Positions 36,330 to 49,181 of a stretch of 64,000 nucleotides of DNA are shown here, in pieces. The DNA lies in assembly GCF_910592395.1 (NCBI RefSeq), contig NC_088319.1:3658001-3722000 (forward strand), in the 5' to 3' direction. The position numbers and the translations under genes were made by a program. The DNA is from Lineus longissimus. Its lineage: Eukaryota > Nemertea > Pilidiophora > Heteronemertea > Lineidae. The notes beneath the pieces are model-generated. The model ran no database searches. It saw nothing but the letters and a program-made list of their open reading frames with translations, and was not told the DNA's origin. Positions within the stretch are counted from its first letter, which is position 1. Every line of letters begins with the position of its first letter.

Positions 36330-38031
36330 GTTTAGTTCACTCCGACATAATAACATCCAAATGGACGGGCCCTTTAAATTTTCTCTTCTGGTTTTCATTA
36401 CAAGAAGATATTATTCAATGTAGGTCATAGCATTCAGGCTATGCATTGATCAAATATTGACTAATATAGCATATATATTGTTAGAGCTTTTTAAGTGAAC
36501 TGGGCCGTGGAACATATATCAATACCAAGCTAGAAAAAAAGAGAGTTTTTGATTAGCATAGTCATGTGAGTCTCGACAATGAATGGCTGTGAGACAGAAA
36601 AAAGGTTTTTTCATGTGTGGATCGTCCAGAGTAACGTTGAGTACTTCCTTTTAATAAGTTCAAGCTCTACTCTCTGGGAGTATTACAGGTCCGAGCTGCA
36701 GCTATACAGCGTTCAGGATTAACAGTGTGCCAACTCTGCCAGCTAGGTACCCATTTACTCCTGGGTGGAGAGAAGCAAGTAGAGTTAAGTGCCTTGCTCA
36801 AAGACACAAAGACGAAACAGGAGTGACACTTCCGACCCACGACCTCCTGATTATGAGCCCGGTGCTCTAACCACTACGCCACTGATCTTCCCTATTCTTG
36901 GCCGGTGTAGAATGTTAAAATGTCCTAGGATAGAATGCCCGAGAAACAAAGGATTCTATTATGCGCTTCAATCTCTGAGCTATTGACGGTGGAGATGACC
37001 ACGGTTAGCATTGGCGCGAGTAACATCATTTGGTGGCATTCACATTTTGGTCAATTTTTGGTACAAGTTTCCGATGCTCACTTTGTTGGTAAGATATCAG
37101 CGGGGGATACGAACTGTCAGGAAGTCCCCATATTATTTGGTGTTGGGTTTTGCGGCGGACTGATAATAATGATATCGTCAAGGATCCCCTGATTTCACAC
37201 AAAATCCAGACCTTAACTGGCACTTTTTTCCTATCAGCTTACATGACAATAGTCACTGCCGTGACCCTGACGACATTTCAACCAGAAAACTGAGAAAGAA
37301 AACATGTTAACCTGTCTTGCTGTGTTTCTCAAGCAATGAAAAAGGGAAGCACCGGTGTAACAGTAACAAATGCCCCCCTGGAAAAAGTTTCCGGCCCTAT
37401 TGTATTCTGCAATATGGTTCTATAGAGACCCTCACCAAGTGCAGAACATGCAGAACGAAGCATGCCTGTAAGTCACATTCATATAACACTGAATACAACA
37501 GACTGCGAAATCTTGGAACGAACAGTGCGTTATAAGTAATTCATGGAATCTGCAGGCCTCGCGTAACACAGACCAACTGAACAATATTTAATGATTAAAA
37601 GATAATTAGTTTTATTTTCTATGCATTTCAAATTAACATAAAACTTACATATTATGCCTATGATGAATATATACTCTCAACTCGGCTCTATAACACAAGG
37701 TTGATAATACCTCCCAATACACAATTTACAATGCCGACCTAATGTGGTCAGCACTGCCGATGCAGTTACAAGTCTTATGTATAATGGGGGGACAACTACA
37801 TAAAATATGTTATGGTCACTCTTGTTTCGTGTTCACACACGTGACAGTGGTAAATATATACATACAGACGGACTAGCTGTCCCCGGGGACTAGCTTTCCA
37901 CCAATTTACTTAGTAAATTAAAGAACAAAATATTTGAGCCAGGAATACATCAGTCATTTTATCGTCTCAATCTGCATATGTGACACAAACCGGACAGTCG
38001 TGAAACCTTCTTTCATTTTCCGTCTAGATTT
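36330..38031. other. Intergenic region between IgR-C (3' end) and IgR-B
   Basis: 36,330-36,640 is the conserved 5' flank of IgR-B. A tRNA-derived SINE follows (36,647-36,894), then an inverted segment (36,967-37,354). From 37,566 the sequence is a near-identical copy of 48,723 onward and is probably IgR-C 3'UTR; an AATAAA on the minus strand lies at 37,611-37,616. Confidence 0.5.
36647..36894 (-). mobile_element. tRNA-derived SINE with V-domain-like body
   Basis: At its right end, on the minus strand, GTGGCGTAGTGGTTAGAGCA gives a polymerase III A box. CTCATAA sits at the anticodon position and GGTCGTGGGTCGGA is a weak B box. The body contains TTGAGCAAGGCACTTAACTC, the hallmark of V-SINE-type central domains. 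Absent from the matching place upstream of A and C, so it inserted after the block duplication. Confidence 0.75.
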
Positions 38032-41000
38032 TCAATGTTTCAATTCAGCATACGTCTGGCTTGCGATCACATCAGGCTGAAAGAAAAATGAAACTTTTCC
38101 GGATTGTGTCAATTAAAGGCGTCAACTGTGAGGGAGGCGGGGTGGGGCAACAGCTATAAAGTTATACTGATTCTAAAAATGCTGATACATTCCGTTTCAG
38201 TGATAAAGTTCTAAAAAATGTGTCCTTTTCTATATGCCTTTGATCAAGACACCCAACACTGGCAGCGCATACGATCACTAATAAAACCTCAAACTGTCTC
38301 GAAAAATCGGCAGCTCAGGCTCAACTCGTTTTATCTTAATCTTAGGAAATGTGTTCTAAAAATTTCACGAATTACAAAAGATTCTTTTCAATTTATATTT
38401 CTGAGGTGAAAATGACTTGAATCTGTGGGCCTGGGGACAAGCATATCAAAATGTCCTACATGATTTGCTCACGAGTACTAGCCAATCAGATCAACAGATT
38501 CCGATTAGAGGTACGATGTGATGTGATATATATGAGTCACTAAATCGTGTTCAAAGCGACGTCCTTCAACCCCAGAACGTTCTAGAGCTTTCAGAACTGG
38601 TGAAGTGCAGGCTTTGAAGGTCACCGAGTAACTCTTGGCTAGTGATGCGGCCATTGGTCATTTATTCGTCTTTGTTCTTCATTGCTATCATTCAATTATC
38701 ACGAGATTCATGATCAAATCCACTCTACAAATTTATCCTTGATCAGTTTATGAACATTGCATTGTAACTAACAGCGAAATATATCAACACAACTGAGGAA
38801 GGGCATGACTGTATTCTCTTACCGTGATGTTCAAGTCAGCATATGGATTTTCCATTTCGTCATACGGATTTTCACCGCCATCTGAAAAAGAGTAAGGTTA
38901 GTGTTTCATATACATATACATGTGCAATATAATCGATTAAGCGTATATTGCGTAGGCTACAGCGGGCATTTTGTACTTACATGGTAAGCTTGTGACTACT
39001 TACCTTTCACGGGATTCTGTTGAGGAGAATTCACATAAACCGGTTCATGTGGAGTATCGCCACCTAGGTGTGGAAAGAGGAAACTTTGGTATTGTATACT
39101 GAGTATTTGTATTTTATAACTGTATATCAGTCTGTATTGGTGAATGTACTGTACATATCACACGTAATGCAGATACCATGCATCATTATTACGATAATGC
39201 CACAATTTGCTGCCCGATTTCTCTTCAATGTGCGAAAACTGAAAATGTTACCTTCAAATGCCCTGTTGACGATGTTCATGTATAAAGGGTCATGAAAAAC
39301 TGAATCAGCTTCCGTTTTGCCAGTTTTCCCATCAGCATGATTTGATTCATCGGGTTTATTTCGACCTTGAACAGTAAATGAACTTTGTTTAAACAGAGTC
39401 TTTCAACACTATTAGAACCTTGCAAAAACCTTGCAAAACCTGTACTTGTCTATGAAAGTGAACAATATCTTAAAACGAATAATATAATCATCTTACAAGA
39501 AATACATGTACAATAGAACCTCTCTCTAAAGGACAACCCTTGACTGACAAGTGCTGTCCTTGATAGAGAGGTCTCCAGATTAGAGAGGTCAAATTGAATG
39601 GAAAGATCAAATTTTGGACCAAAACCTGTGTCCTTTATAAATAGGGTGTCCTTAATAGAGAAGTGTCCGCTAAGGGAGGTCCTACTGTATATCGATACCT
39701 TCGCCTTGGAAGTATTCTCTGACGTAAACTTACCAGCGAAGCATGCCATGTTCCTCCTATGTAGGACGACGACGACCACCACCACAGCTACAACTATGAC
39801 AACGGATACAACAACGCCAGCTATCATGCCACCATCAGGACTACTTCCAGCAGGCACGGCCTGTTTAGGATGCACTTGACCAGAACTATAAACAACATCA
39901 TCACCAACATAAAAATCCATGTAGAAAACATAGATCGTGGTCTCGTTTGTCACGCTGACTGTGTAAGTTGACTTCGTTGGTCCCTGGTTATTAAAGCGAA
40001 TCGAGCTGCAGCCTGTTGTTTTTGGTGCCTGACCTGGTCCACAGAGCTTCAGCTGGAAACCTGTGTACTCCCGAATCGGCGGCCCGAACACGACCGTCAC
40101 AAGTCTCCCGTTACGGGTGATCTTAATGGTCGGGTCATTTGGAGCAGCTGAAAAGATGTTTAATGTTTTATGATTGGAAAGATCAAGTCACATGAGGAAA
40201 GAAAGTTCAACGACGAACTTCGAAATGGGACTCCTTGTTTTAAAGGCTGCGGTAGGCAGCTGTTATTATGGTCTGTCAAACGTTGAATAAACAAAACTCA
40301 ATCAAAGACATCAAATTATTTGGTGTTTTGGCGAGGTAATAATTGCATTCGCAAGAATTGCTGTCACCAGCCAGAGATCAAGTTTCTTATGAAATGGACT
40401 GTAGTTACGTTAATTACTTTTTCACAAATTCACCTAAATTTGACAGCAATGTCAATTATTTTAAAAGGGGTCATTGCTAACCTAGTGTCTGTACTCCGAG
40501 TACCTCCCATAGCTACTTGATATATATATTTAAATATGATCACAAGCCTTGTCCTTACCAAATATCAAAATATCACTGGAAATTATGGGAAAGTTGTCAT
40601 TTTGACACATTTTGTTTAATGTGTATGGCCAACAATCAACAGCGTTGCGCCTGTTCAATTGTATTTGAATGATAGAATATGAAAAAACTATGGTAACGAG
40701 TCACAAATGAGCCATATTTGGAGAATGGAGAATATAGAGAAATTTCCCCAGGTGTCAAAAGCAGTGTCACTTTATCATGGAATGGTCTCTCCTCTTGACA
40801 ACTTTGGCTATATAAACTTAACGACAGTCAGGGACTTTTGAAGAAATAGATTGGCTAACCTAGTATTACACAGAAAACGGTTTCAATTCGTATTCAGTGT
40901 GAACACAGCATTGGAGTTCATAACATACCCCTTTCCTTCATTTCTGTAATTCTCAGCTCCATTCATAAACTCCAAAAATGTTTCTCTTTCAGCACCTAAA

Positions 41001-44000
41001 TTATTAAAAAAAAATCACCTTAAAAAGAGGGGCTGACTTAGCTGGGAAGTGCAAAACTACAGTATGTCTCATGTTTTCAACTTACCTCCGCTGAGAAGTT
41101 CAAAAACAAAAGATGACATTCCAACAGAATTAGTCACTTTGACGGTGTAGTTTCCATAGTCTTGAGTCCCTACAGATCCCTTGCTCAGTGTATATATCCC
41201 ATTTACTTCCGCGGGGATGAAGTTTTCCCCATTTGCCATCTTGTGATTTGGGTGATACCAGGTGACATTGGTTGGTCGTGGGTTGGCGATGACGTTGAGT
41301 GTAAGCCTGGCTGGTCCTCCTGGTTTGCTAAAAACGGTGAGGAATCTCGGCAGACTGGGATCCCATTTTGCTCTGTCTGCAATTGTATGAAACGGGGTTA
41401 GTGAGAACAACTTAATCATCTACGCATTAACAGGAAACCTGCCAGAGTCACGTCTGCCTTTTATAGTAGGAATACGATTTTCTGTCAATCAAGATATATC
41501 GGGTGATGACCAGCTGTGAAAGGGTAGAAAATCTGAGGGCTAGTCCATAAATTGAGGACATAACTGACTTCCACAATCAGTGGTCAAGATTTACAACACA
41601 TTTCCTCTAGAGAACTTAAAGGCGAAGACTCTGCACAACCTCCTTTATTTGATAGATCTGATTGACTCGGGACATCACAGATATCAGCAGAACAGAGTTT
41701 AAGTTAGAATACTCTTCGTGACCTACAATTTCAGCTTCGGTCGAATTAAAAAGATAAACAATATTATGTCTTTGTCATGTTAACTTTGTGTAACACGGTA
41801 CGCGTATCTACGGAGTTCCGGTATTAAGCCTTAAGTGTACACCATAGAAGATGTGCTATTACTTACTGACAAATAACTGAACCAATACTTGCTGACTATT
41901 AAGTCCAATTTAACATTTCATATGCAATGCTTCGAAATACATTGAAACAGTTCTGCAAGTTCTTCGTACTCACATAAAACATCCAATTTCAATATTGCAT
42001 CAGCTATGCCACCTGGAGAATAGTTGACCGCACGACAGCGATATTGCCCACTTCCGTTGTACTGGATTGATGATATTCTGTATTGTCTTGAAGTCATATT
42101 CAGTATCTGTACCATGTTATAATACCATATGTAGGTGTACGATGTCGGGTTACCCCCAATTGCTTTACATGTCAATGTGACAGTATCACCTTCTTTCACT
42201 GTAGTCGGGACTGATGACAATCTGGCGGTTGCTGGATCTGAAAATTATATTACAATTTATACGTTTTAACGTCGTGTCACTGTTCACTTTTCATGCGAGA
42301 AATGCAGAACGAACATGTCATTTCCAAAGAGTGGCCTGATACGATTCACGAGGTCATATTTTACCCTCACGTCGTGTTTTCAGGCCTTATTCAGTTAACT
42401 CGTGACAAGTGAATCACGACAAGTGACAACGTGAACCCTATACTCCAGCTAAGAATTGATATACAACCACGATATCGTGAGCGCATATCATTATTTGGAA
42501 ACCATAATTCTCAATCAATGTTTTTACAAGGAGTGATTTATTCAGTGACTGCACATGTAAATACATTTTACAGTACATTACATTCAAAGATAAAACATTG
42601 GCTTAAACTACTTGGGAGAAACACGGTAAGATATGATGCAAACTTCACTGTTTTGCAGAACTAATACGTACAATATACATCAACTGTAGTTATCTGTTCG
42701 ATCTGGAATGAACCCTCACGAACCTCGCATTTAAACACAGCGTGTGTGTCCGACCTATTGGCTGTCACAACCAGAGTACTCTGCCGAATCCTGCCATTGT
42801 ATTTTGCAGCCCTAACTACAGATGTTATCCCCGATGTCAATTGCTCCCAGATTCCCCCTGCCCTCTTCCGGTGGAACTGGATATTCACTACTGGGTTGGC
42901 ACTGTCTGTCTCACAGATAATCATGATCGGCTTCTCCTCGTGGATCGCAGCTGGTGGTCTCTTTGGCATAGTTATCTTTGATGGGCGAACTGCAATTGGA
43001 AGATCAAGTTTGGAATAGAATAGTAGCTAACGCATACTGATTAAAATCAAAATTTGCTACCAGAAATTTTAAATGTAATTACAATAAATGTACATTCTAT
43101 CGTACTTTGTTCATCTACTCATATTTTACATTGTGAATGGAACGAATAACAACAAGTACATAACGATGACTTATCTATAATCTTACATTATTCGTAGGCT
43201 TTTTCGACATATTATGACCGTTTCTCTAACTTTTTCCTGATTTATTCGACAAAAGTCTAACGTGACATTGTCCAACTTTGCCCTGAAAGGTTGGATTTTC
43301 AGAGAAAACGAGTTAAAGAAACCGATAAGAAGTCGGAAAAAGCCTCCTACTAGTGTTAGTCAACACTTCAGATTCTCGTTTCTGTATCAGGTGCTTCTAC
43401 TCACATTTAACATACATTGTGGTATCGGTATTTGTCGTAAAGACATGACCAGTCAGGGAGTAGATGGACGTACATCTTACAGTTTCACCATTCATTGCCT
43501 TTGTTGCAGTTACAGACCACTCACTGATCCTGATCTTTCCACCATACACACCATTCCTCTCGGATGATGAGATTCCGGTTGTGACATCTCGCCACGAAGA
43601 ACCAGAACTATATTGATACCACTTGATGTAGGTAACTGGGTTACTCTCATCCGTCTCGCATGTGAACGTATTTACCTGACCAGCCTGGACAACAGCGGTC
43701 GGGATACTAAGAAAGGAAACCTTGGTGTTTGAAACTGAAAAGGAATGGCTAGATATTTTCCGTACTTCCTTTTACATAATATCTATTGTGATAAGCAATG
43801 CTCTGAAATGACCGAGTAGCTTTCTCACGCTCTTTACGTTGGAGGAACTGAGATTTCACAAATTTTAAAACGTACATGTTACGCTGTATGTCTTCCTGCT
43901 TGAAGTCATATCCAAGACGGGATACCCAGTGACCTTCGCCTTGCAGTAGTACTCAGCCTGGTTGTCTTCTTTAGCCATTACCCTGTCTTGACCTTGGGTG

Positions 44001-47000
44001 ACCTCTACTGGTGTTCCGCCTGACCTCTTGAAATAGAGCCTCACGGTCGGGGTAGGGTTGCCGCCAGAGACTGTGCAGGTGAACTTGTCTTTCTCCCCAA
44101 CATAGGACGAGGTCTTTCCAGATGACACGACAACGGAATCAGGTTTGTCTGAAACGATGATGCTGCAGTTATATTGGGAGTAACTAGACTTAAGCTTTTA
44201 GCTCGCTTTATAATTGACGCATAGCCTTGCCGTTTCCTTTTGCACTTTTGTGGAGGAGGCCTACACGTCTAAATGAGCTAATGAATTAAACACGGACTGA
44301 CATTGATTCTGAAATTTCACAATGTCTAGTGTTGATGCGAATAATTCAGTTTGAGAGAGAATGATGTATTTCTATTGAAAATCTTAGAGGCTTTTTGACA
44401 TTTTCGTTTTTATTACAGTGTACATTGTGACCCTGTATGAGCCTTGGTAGTCTACAGTAAACTAGGGCAGAAATTTAGAGCATGAATTTTTTTCCTGCGG
44501 TGATAAGTACTAACACGCTGTGCATTGCATTGTTGGGGATTCACCTTCCCCAGTTTCAACCTCGTGATGAGATAGTTTGCCATAGTAAGTTTTAGTTCGT
44601 GTTTTACCCCTTTTCTCTCTCCTCAGCCTCACTAGCTGCGACCCTCGAAGCCAACGGGCTTGTTTTAGATAATGACCGAAGAGGCAATAAGCTATCAATT
44701 CTGTAGTTTTACATTGTTTCAACAGTAATGTCGTCATAGGTTCTATTGCCATAAGACCCATGTCTCCACTTGCCATATGACAAATGTGGATTTAATGAAT
44801 TGAATCGCTTTGGTATCGTCAGTGGAGACTGATTTACATGTATTTGAAAACGACTTTCATAACGTATGGTACGACTATGACTATAGTAATCGTAAAATTG
44901 CACCCAGACTGTAATTGTAACTGTACTAAAACACTCCCATACATTTCCTACCGAATTATGAACAACTAGCAGCCGTTTATAAGAAAGCCGAAGCTCATTC
45001 AATTTTAGTTTGGTTGGCATGAAAGGTTTACTGAGCGAGCAGACGAGAATTTCTATTGAACTTGCCTGGGCTTTTAAGTTTGTATTCACCACATAGACAT
45101 GTCAAATGCACCAACGAAGAGCAATGAATAAAAATCAGTTTGGGCATTGAAATGTCGCAATTATATTTTTCAACTGGCCCACATATACATGTATATGCAT
45201 TCTGGTGTTTCAACAAGGAAGTACGATGGACATCTTATTTCTAGTGTCAATAGTGTTTCTCACATTGTGTCTTTATGTGTAAAATGCCACTTAGAGTGGT
45301 CAAAAGGTTTATTTATTGTTCGAATGGGAAAATATGGAAAAATTAACCCAACTTACAATAAACGACTAATGTCTTGTCACTACTTGGAGCAGATCCGACA
45401 TCATTTCTCGCCAAACACTTGTAGACACCAGCACTCTCCTTCGTCACTTGGAAGTCACAACTCGATGATGTTGTAACCTTTGTACCATCTTTGTACCAAT
45501 CGTAGGTATCTCCAGGAGGCAAGGCCACACACTTCAAGTTGAGCTGTGTTCCAGCAATGACTGGTCCTGATGGGAAACCGGTGATCTGTGGCGTGCCTGG
45601 GTGCGCTGAAAAAAAATCATTTGATTTTAAGAGGGTGGTTTGGAATACCAATGCCCTTCTCGTATCTTGACTTAGACTGGCAAATCGTGGTCCATTTTGT
45701 TTGTCTCTGTCTTTCACTTAATCGTGGTATTTCACTTGGCTTCTATATTGTTCACGATGCACTGGCAGCACGACTCAATCATGCTCTGGCTATTGTAGTA
45801 TGGGCTCCCAAAAGAAGTAACATACAAAATGCATATACACATAACTGGTCATAGTATTTGCAGCTATTTGTAGCTAGCTACCTGAAATACGTACTGAAAA
45901 TTACGAAACAGTCTTCAGTGTAGATAAACCAGTCATCGGTGTAGATGAATATTTTAGTTGCAAGCCCTCCGTTCTTTTATACAGGCGAAAGTTAATTTGT
46001 AACAAAAAGGGTGAAGAAATGCGTTACCTTGCACCACTGGCTTGACTGGGTTACTGTTGCAGCTTAGACCAATATCCTGACAAATCCAGTAAGCAGAATC
46101 AGAAGGCTGAGCATTGGTGACTTGTAGATTGAATGTCTTTGTTGGTGATGAGAAGCTTGGTGGACTGCAGCTGCTCCAACTGTAGCGTGGGTTATCAGGA
46201 GCAGAGCATCCCCTCCTATATGCTGAAGCTACATCTGAAGCAGTAGATGAAGCATCCGCCCTCTTTAACCACTTCACAGTAAACCCGCTTGGATTGGGTA
46301 TGTAACAGTTGAGGGTGAATGTGCTTCCGATAGCCGGTTTCGGTGGTGAAACACTCACAGCATACAAGGAACCTGGAAGTGAAACAGAAGATTATCGTGT
46401 TTTTTTCTGTATAGCGATGAGTCGTGTTGTACATCTAAGATAAGTGTATACAGTGGAACCTCCCTTAGTGGACACCTCTCTATTAAGGACAACCTCTCTA
46501 TCATGGACACTAGTATAAGTCCCAAAGTGGTTGTTACAATTCAATTTAATCTCTCTATTAAGGACAGTATTTGTCAGTCCCAGCAGTGTCCCTAATAGAG
46601 AGGTTCTACTGTACATGTAACCATGTTTTATCCTATAATATCAGTTAATAGGGCCTGTATAATGAACATATGGCAACGCTTTTTATTTTGAGCTTTTTTA
46701 AATGCAGAGCAAAAAAAGTCGACACTCGATGCACTACGTCAGTGTACACGAATACATACACAATAGTATACCGTAACCATGGCTACTAAAATGTAAAAAT
46801 GCATTTTGATCCCAAATTAAGTTTTATTGGAATAAAACTATTCTACGAGGACATCGGTTTTAGCGCAGCGGCCAAAAAGGACGTGGACATTTACTTCACA
46901 GAAGCCTATTTTATTCAATAACTCACATGGTGTATAGACATACAGATCTCCCCATTCGCTGTCTCTTGTTCCGGCCGAGTTCGATGCTAGACACTTGTAC

Positions 47001-47888
47001 TTCCCACTGACAGGCTCTGCAGGGTTACCTGTGTGGAACACTTGCTTCTCAGTCACTAGATTGAAGACGTACTTCTGTCCTGCACCAATGGGTCCTTTAC
47101 TTTCCCAATTTTCTACACCATGAACAATCGTGTATTTATACCATCTATAGGTGATGGTCGCGGTATCAGGTTGAGACGCATCGCAGACGAGTTCACGGTA
47201 GGAGCCGATAGCAACAGGTTCAAATCCGGATAAAACCGGTGTCTTTGGTGGAACTGAAACATTGATAATGAACAGTATTAAACCTTTCAAAAGTTTCAAT
47301 TTACGGCTAACTTGTAAAATATCTCATTTTTTGATGACGTTTAGATGATATAACATCCGCCAACTTTCGCGCCTCTCAATCTTTTTCACGCAAATTTTGG
47401 AAAAATTAAAATGTCCACTATTTTTAATTGATTGATTAAGAAATCCTTAAATTTTTTCCAATAAAATACATATTTTTACAATTTTTATTTTAGCGAATCA
47501 GGATATTCACCAACTTCGCGAAAAAAAATCCCGCAAAAATAATGCAATCTGAAATAATATATTGTTTCCTTTTTCTGTGGGCGTTGTCGTTATTTACTTT
47601 TCTTGTCAGAAACAGTAAATTCGGTGCTGATCATGATTCTGGTTGCTTCAAGCACCTGTGATCTACTTCACGGATCGTGGTTGAATAGTTCGAAAATGGC
47701 GGCCTCTTTTGGCAGCCAATGAACCCAGTTACGCGACGGCGCAGGAGTCTAATTATTCAAAGGGATTTTCAATTTTCAATTTTCGAGTTAACGATAAATG
47801 TCATGTGTTATTACTCACCGATCAGATAAACGAGAGGTATGAACGGAGAAACTAAGATGAAGCTCACGACGAATACATCAACAGCCAT
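38032..47888 (-). CDS. IgR-C: multi-Ig receptor with ITAM-like tail, no SAM
   Basis: Exons: signal 47819..47888; Ig1 46927..47253; Ig2 46028..46372; Ig3 45357..45605; Ig4 43876..44148; Ig5 43405..43734; Ig6 42672..42989; Ig7 41974..42237; Ig8 41086..41376; membrane-proximal+TM 39734..40147; YMNI 39252..39365; YVNS 39004..39063; YDEM/YADL 38823..38881; YAEL 38032..38076. Total 3,159 nt, 1,052 residues, open throughout. Signal MAVDVFVVSFILVSPFIP. Eight Ig-type domains, one per exon; Ig8 has no core cysteines. The FN3 exon is reduced to a remnant near 40,478-40,518. The stalk is short (PKQAVPAGSSPDGG). Tail tyrosines in order: YMNI, YVNS, YDEM, YADL, YAEL. No ITIM or SAM cassette. The start is the only Met followed by a signal-like helix and a GTGAGT donor. 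Confidence 0.85.
38823..38881 (-). CDS. IgR-C tail exon: YDEM and first ITAM tyrosine (YADL)
   Basis: Encodes GGENPYDEMENPYADLNIT. E-N-P-YADL is the first ITAM half; the second, YAEL, is in the next exon after 11 residues. Identical residues in D and E. Confidence 0.85.
39511..39687. mobile_element. Pogo/Tigger-like MITE in IgR-C
   Basis: Termini CAATAGAACCTCTCTC and GGGAGGTCCTACTG with TA on each side. Lies in the intron between the TM exon and the YMN exon. Its internal sequence differs from the 17.9 kb copy, so it is a separate insertion; not present in D. Confidence 0.7.
40478..40518 (-). pseudogene. Remnant of the FN3 exon in IgR-C
   Basis: About 40 bases (cctagtgtctgtactccgag onward) match the 3' end of the FN3 exon in D (51,507) and A (10,404). 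The rest of the exon is missing and the donor is altered. It shows that C once had the FN3 cassette. Confidence 0.6.
43195..43348. mobile_element. Palindromic MITE in IgR-C
   Basis: Same element and intron (Ig5-Ig6) as in A and D; left arm more diverged. Confidence 0.65.
46451..46611. mobile_element. Pogo/Tigger-like MITE in IgR-C, Ig1-Ig2 intron
   Basis: 161 bases, TA-flanked, at the same intron site as 17,871-18,031 in IgR-A, with few differences. Shared by descent or conversion. Confidence 0.8.
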
Positions 47889-49181
47889 GTTTAGTTCACT
47901 CCGACATAATCGCATCCAAATGGACGAGCTCTTAAAATCTTCGCTTCTGGTTTTCATTACAAAAAGATATTGTTCAATGTAGGTCATAGCATTCAGGCTA
48001 TGCATTAATCAAATATTGGCCAATATAGCATTTATATTTTTAGAGCTTTTTAAGTGAACTGGGCCGTGGAAAATATATCAATACCAAGATAGTATAAAAC
48101 AGAGTTTTTGATTAGCATTGTCATGTGAGCGTCCACAATGAATGGCTGTGAGACAGAAAAAAGGTTTTGTCATGTGTGGATCGTCCAGAGTAACGTTGAG
48201 AAGTTCCCGTTACGCTTTTCTTGGCCGGTGCTTCCCTTTTTAATTGCTTGCGGAACACAGCAAGACGGGTTAACATGTTTTCTTTCTCAGCTTTCCTGGT
48301 TGAAATGTCGTCATGGTCATGACAGTGATTATTGTCATGAAAGCTGTCTGCTTATAACAGATTGAGGAAATAAGTGCCAGTTAAGGTCTGGATTTTGTTT
48401 GAAATCAGGGGATCCTTGACGATATCATTTATCAGTCCGCCGCAAAACCCAACACCAAATATTGGGACCTCCTGACAGTTCGTATACCCCGCGGAGATTT
48501 CCCCAGCAAAATGAACATCGGAAACTTGGACCAAAATGTGAATGCCACCAAATGATGTGACTAGCGCCAATGCTAACCGTGGTCATCTCCAACAAGTGCA
48601 GAACATGCAGAACGAAGCATGCCTGTAAGTCACATTCATATAACACTGAATACAACAAACTGCGAAATCTTGGAACGAACAGTGCGTTATAAGTAATTCA
48701 TGGGATCTGCAGGCCTGGCGTAACACAGACCAACTGAACAATATTTAATGATTAAAAGATAATTAGTTTTATTTTCTATGCATTTCAAATTAACTTACAT
48801 ATTATGCCTATGATGAATATATACTCTCAACTCGGCTCTATAACACAAGGTTGATAATACCTCCCAATACACAATTTACAATGCCGACCTAATGTGGTCA
48901 GCACTGCCGATGCAGTTACAAGTCTTATGTATAATGGGGGGACAACTACATAAAATATGTTATGGTCACTCTTGTTTCGTGTTCACACACGTGACAGTGG
49001 TAAATATATACATACAGACGGACTAGCTGTCCCCGGGGACTAGCTTTCCACCAATTTACTTTGTAAATTAAAGAACAAAATATTTGAGCCAGGAATACAT
49101 CAGTCATTTTATCGTCTCACTCTGCATATGTGACACAAACCGGACAGTCGTGAAACCTTCTTTCATTTTCCGTCTAGATTT
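47889..49181. other. Intergenic region between IgR-D (3' end) and IgR-C
   Basis: 47,889-48,190 is the conserved 5' flank of IgR-C. 48,210-48,700 matches 19,680-20,180 in the same orientation. From 48,723 it is probable IgR-D 3'UTR with a minus-strand AATAAA at 48,768-48,773. No other gene seen. Confidence 0.5.

Larger units (their letters stand above)
755..37560. repeat. Tandem segmental duplication: GPCR+IgR block, two copies
   Basis: Copy 1 about 755-20,200, copy 2 about 21,899-37,560, direct orientation. Gene order, intergenic LINE fragment, hairpin and MITE are all repeated. Copy 2 is shorter because IgR-B lacks Ig5, Ig6 and FN3. 3' parts (GPCR to SAM exon) are very similar; Ig exons are more diverged. 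Confidence 0.85.

Noticed and set aside
36810-36894. Functional tRNA-Met gene
   Set aside because: The B box is degenerate, the cloverleaf is incomplete and a V-type SINE body follows, so it is a SINE head.
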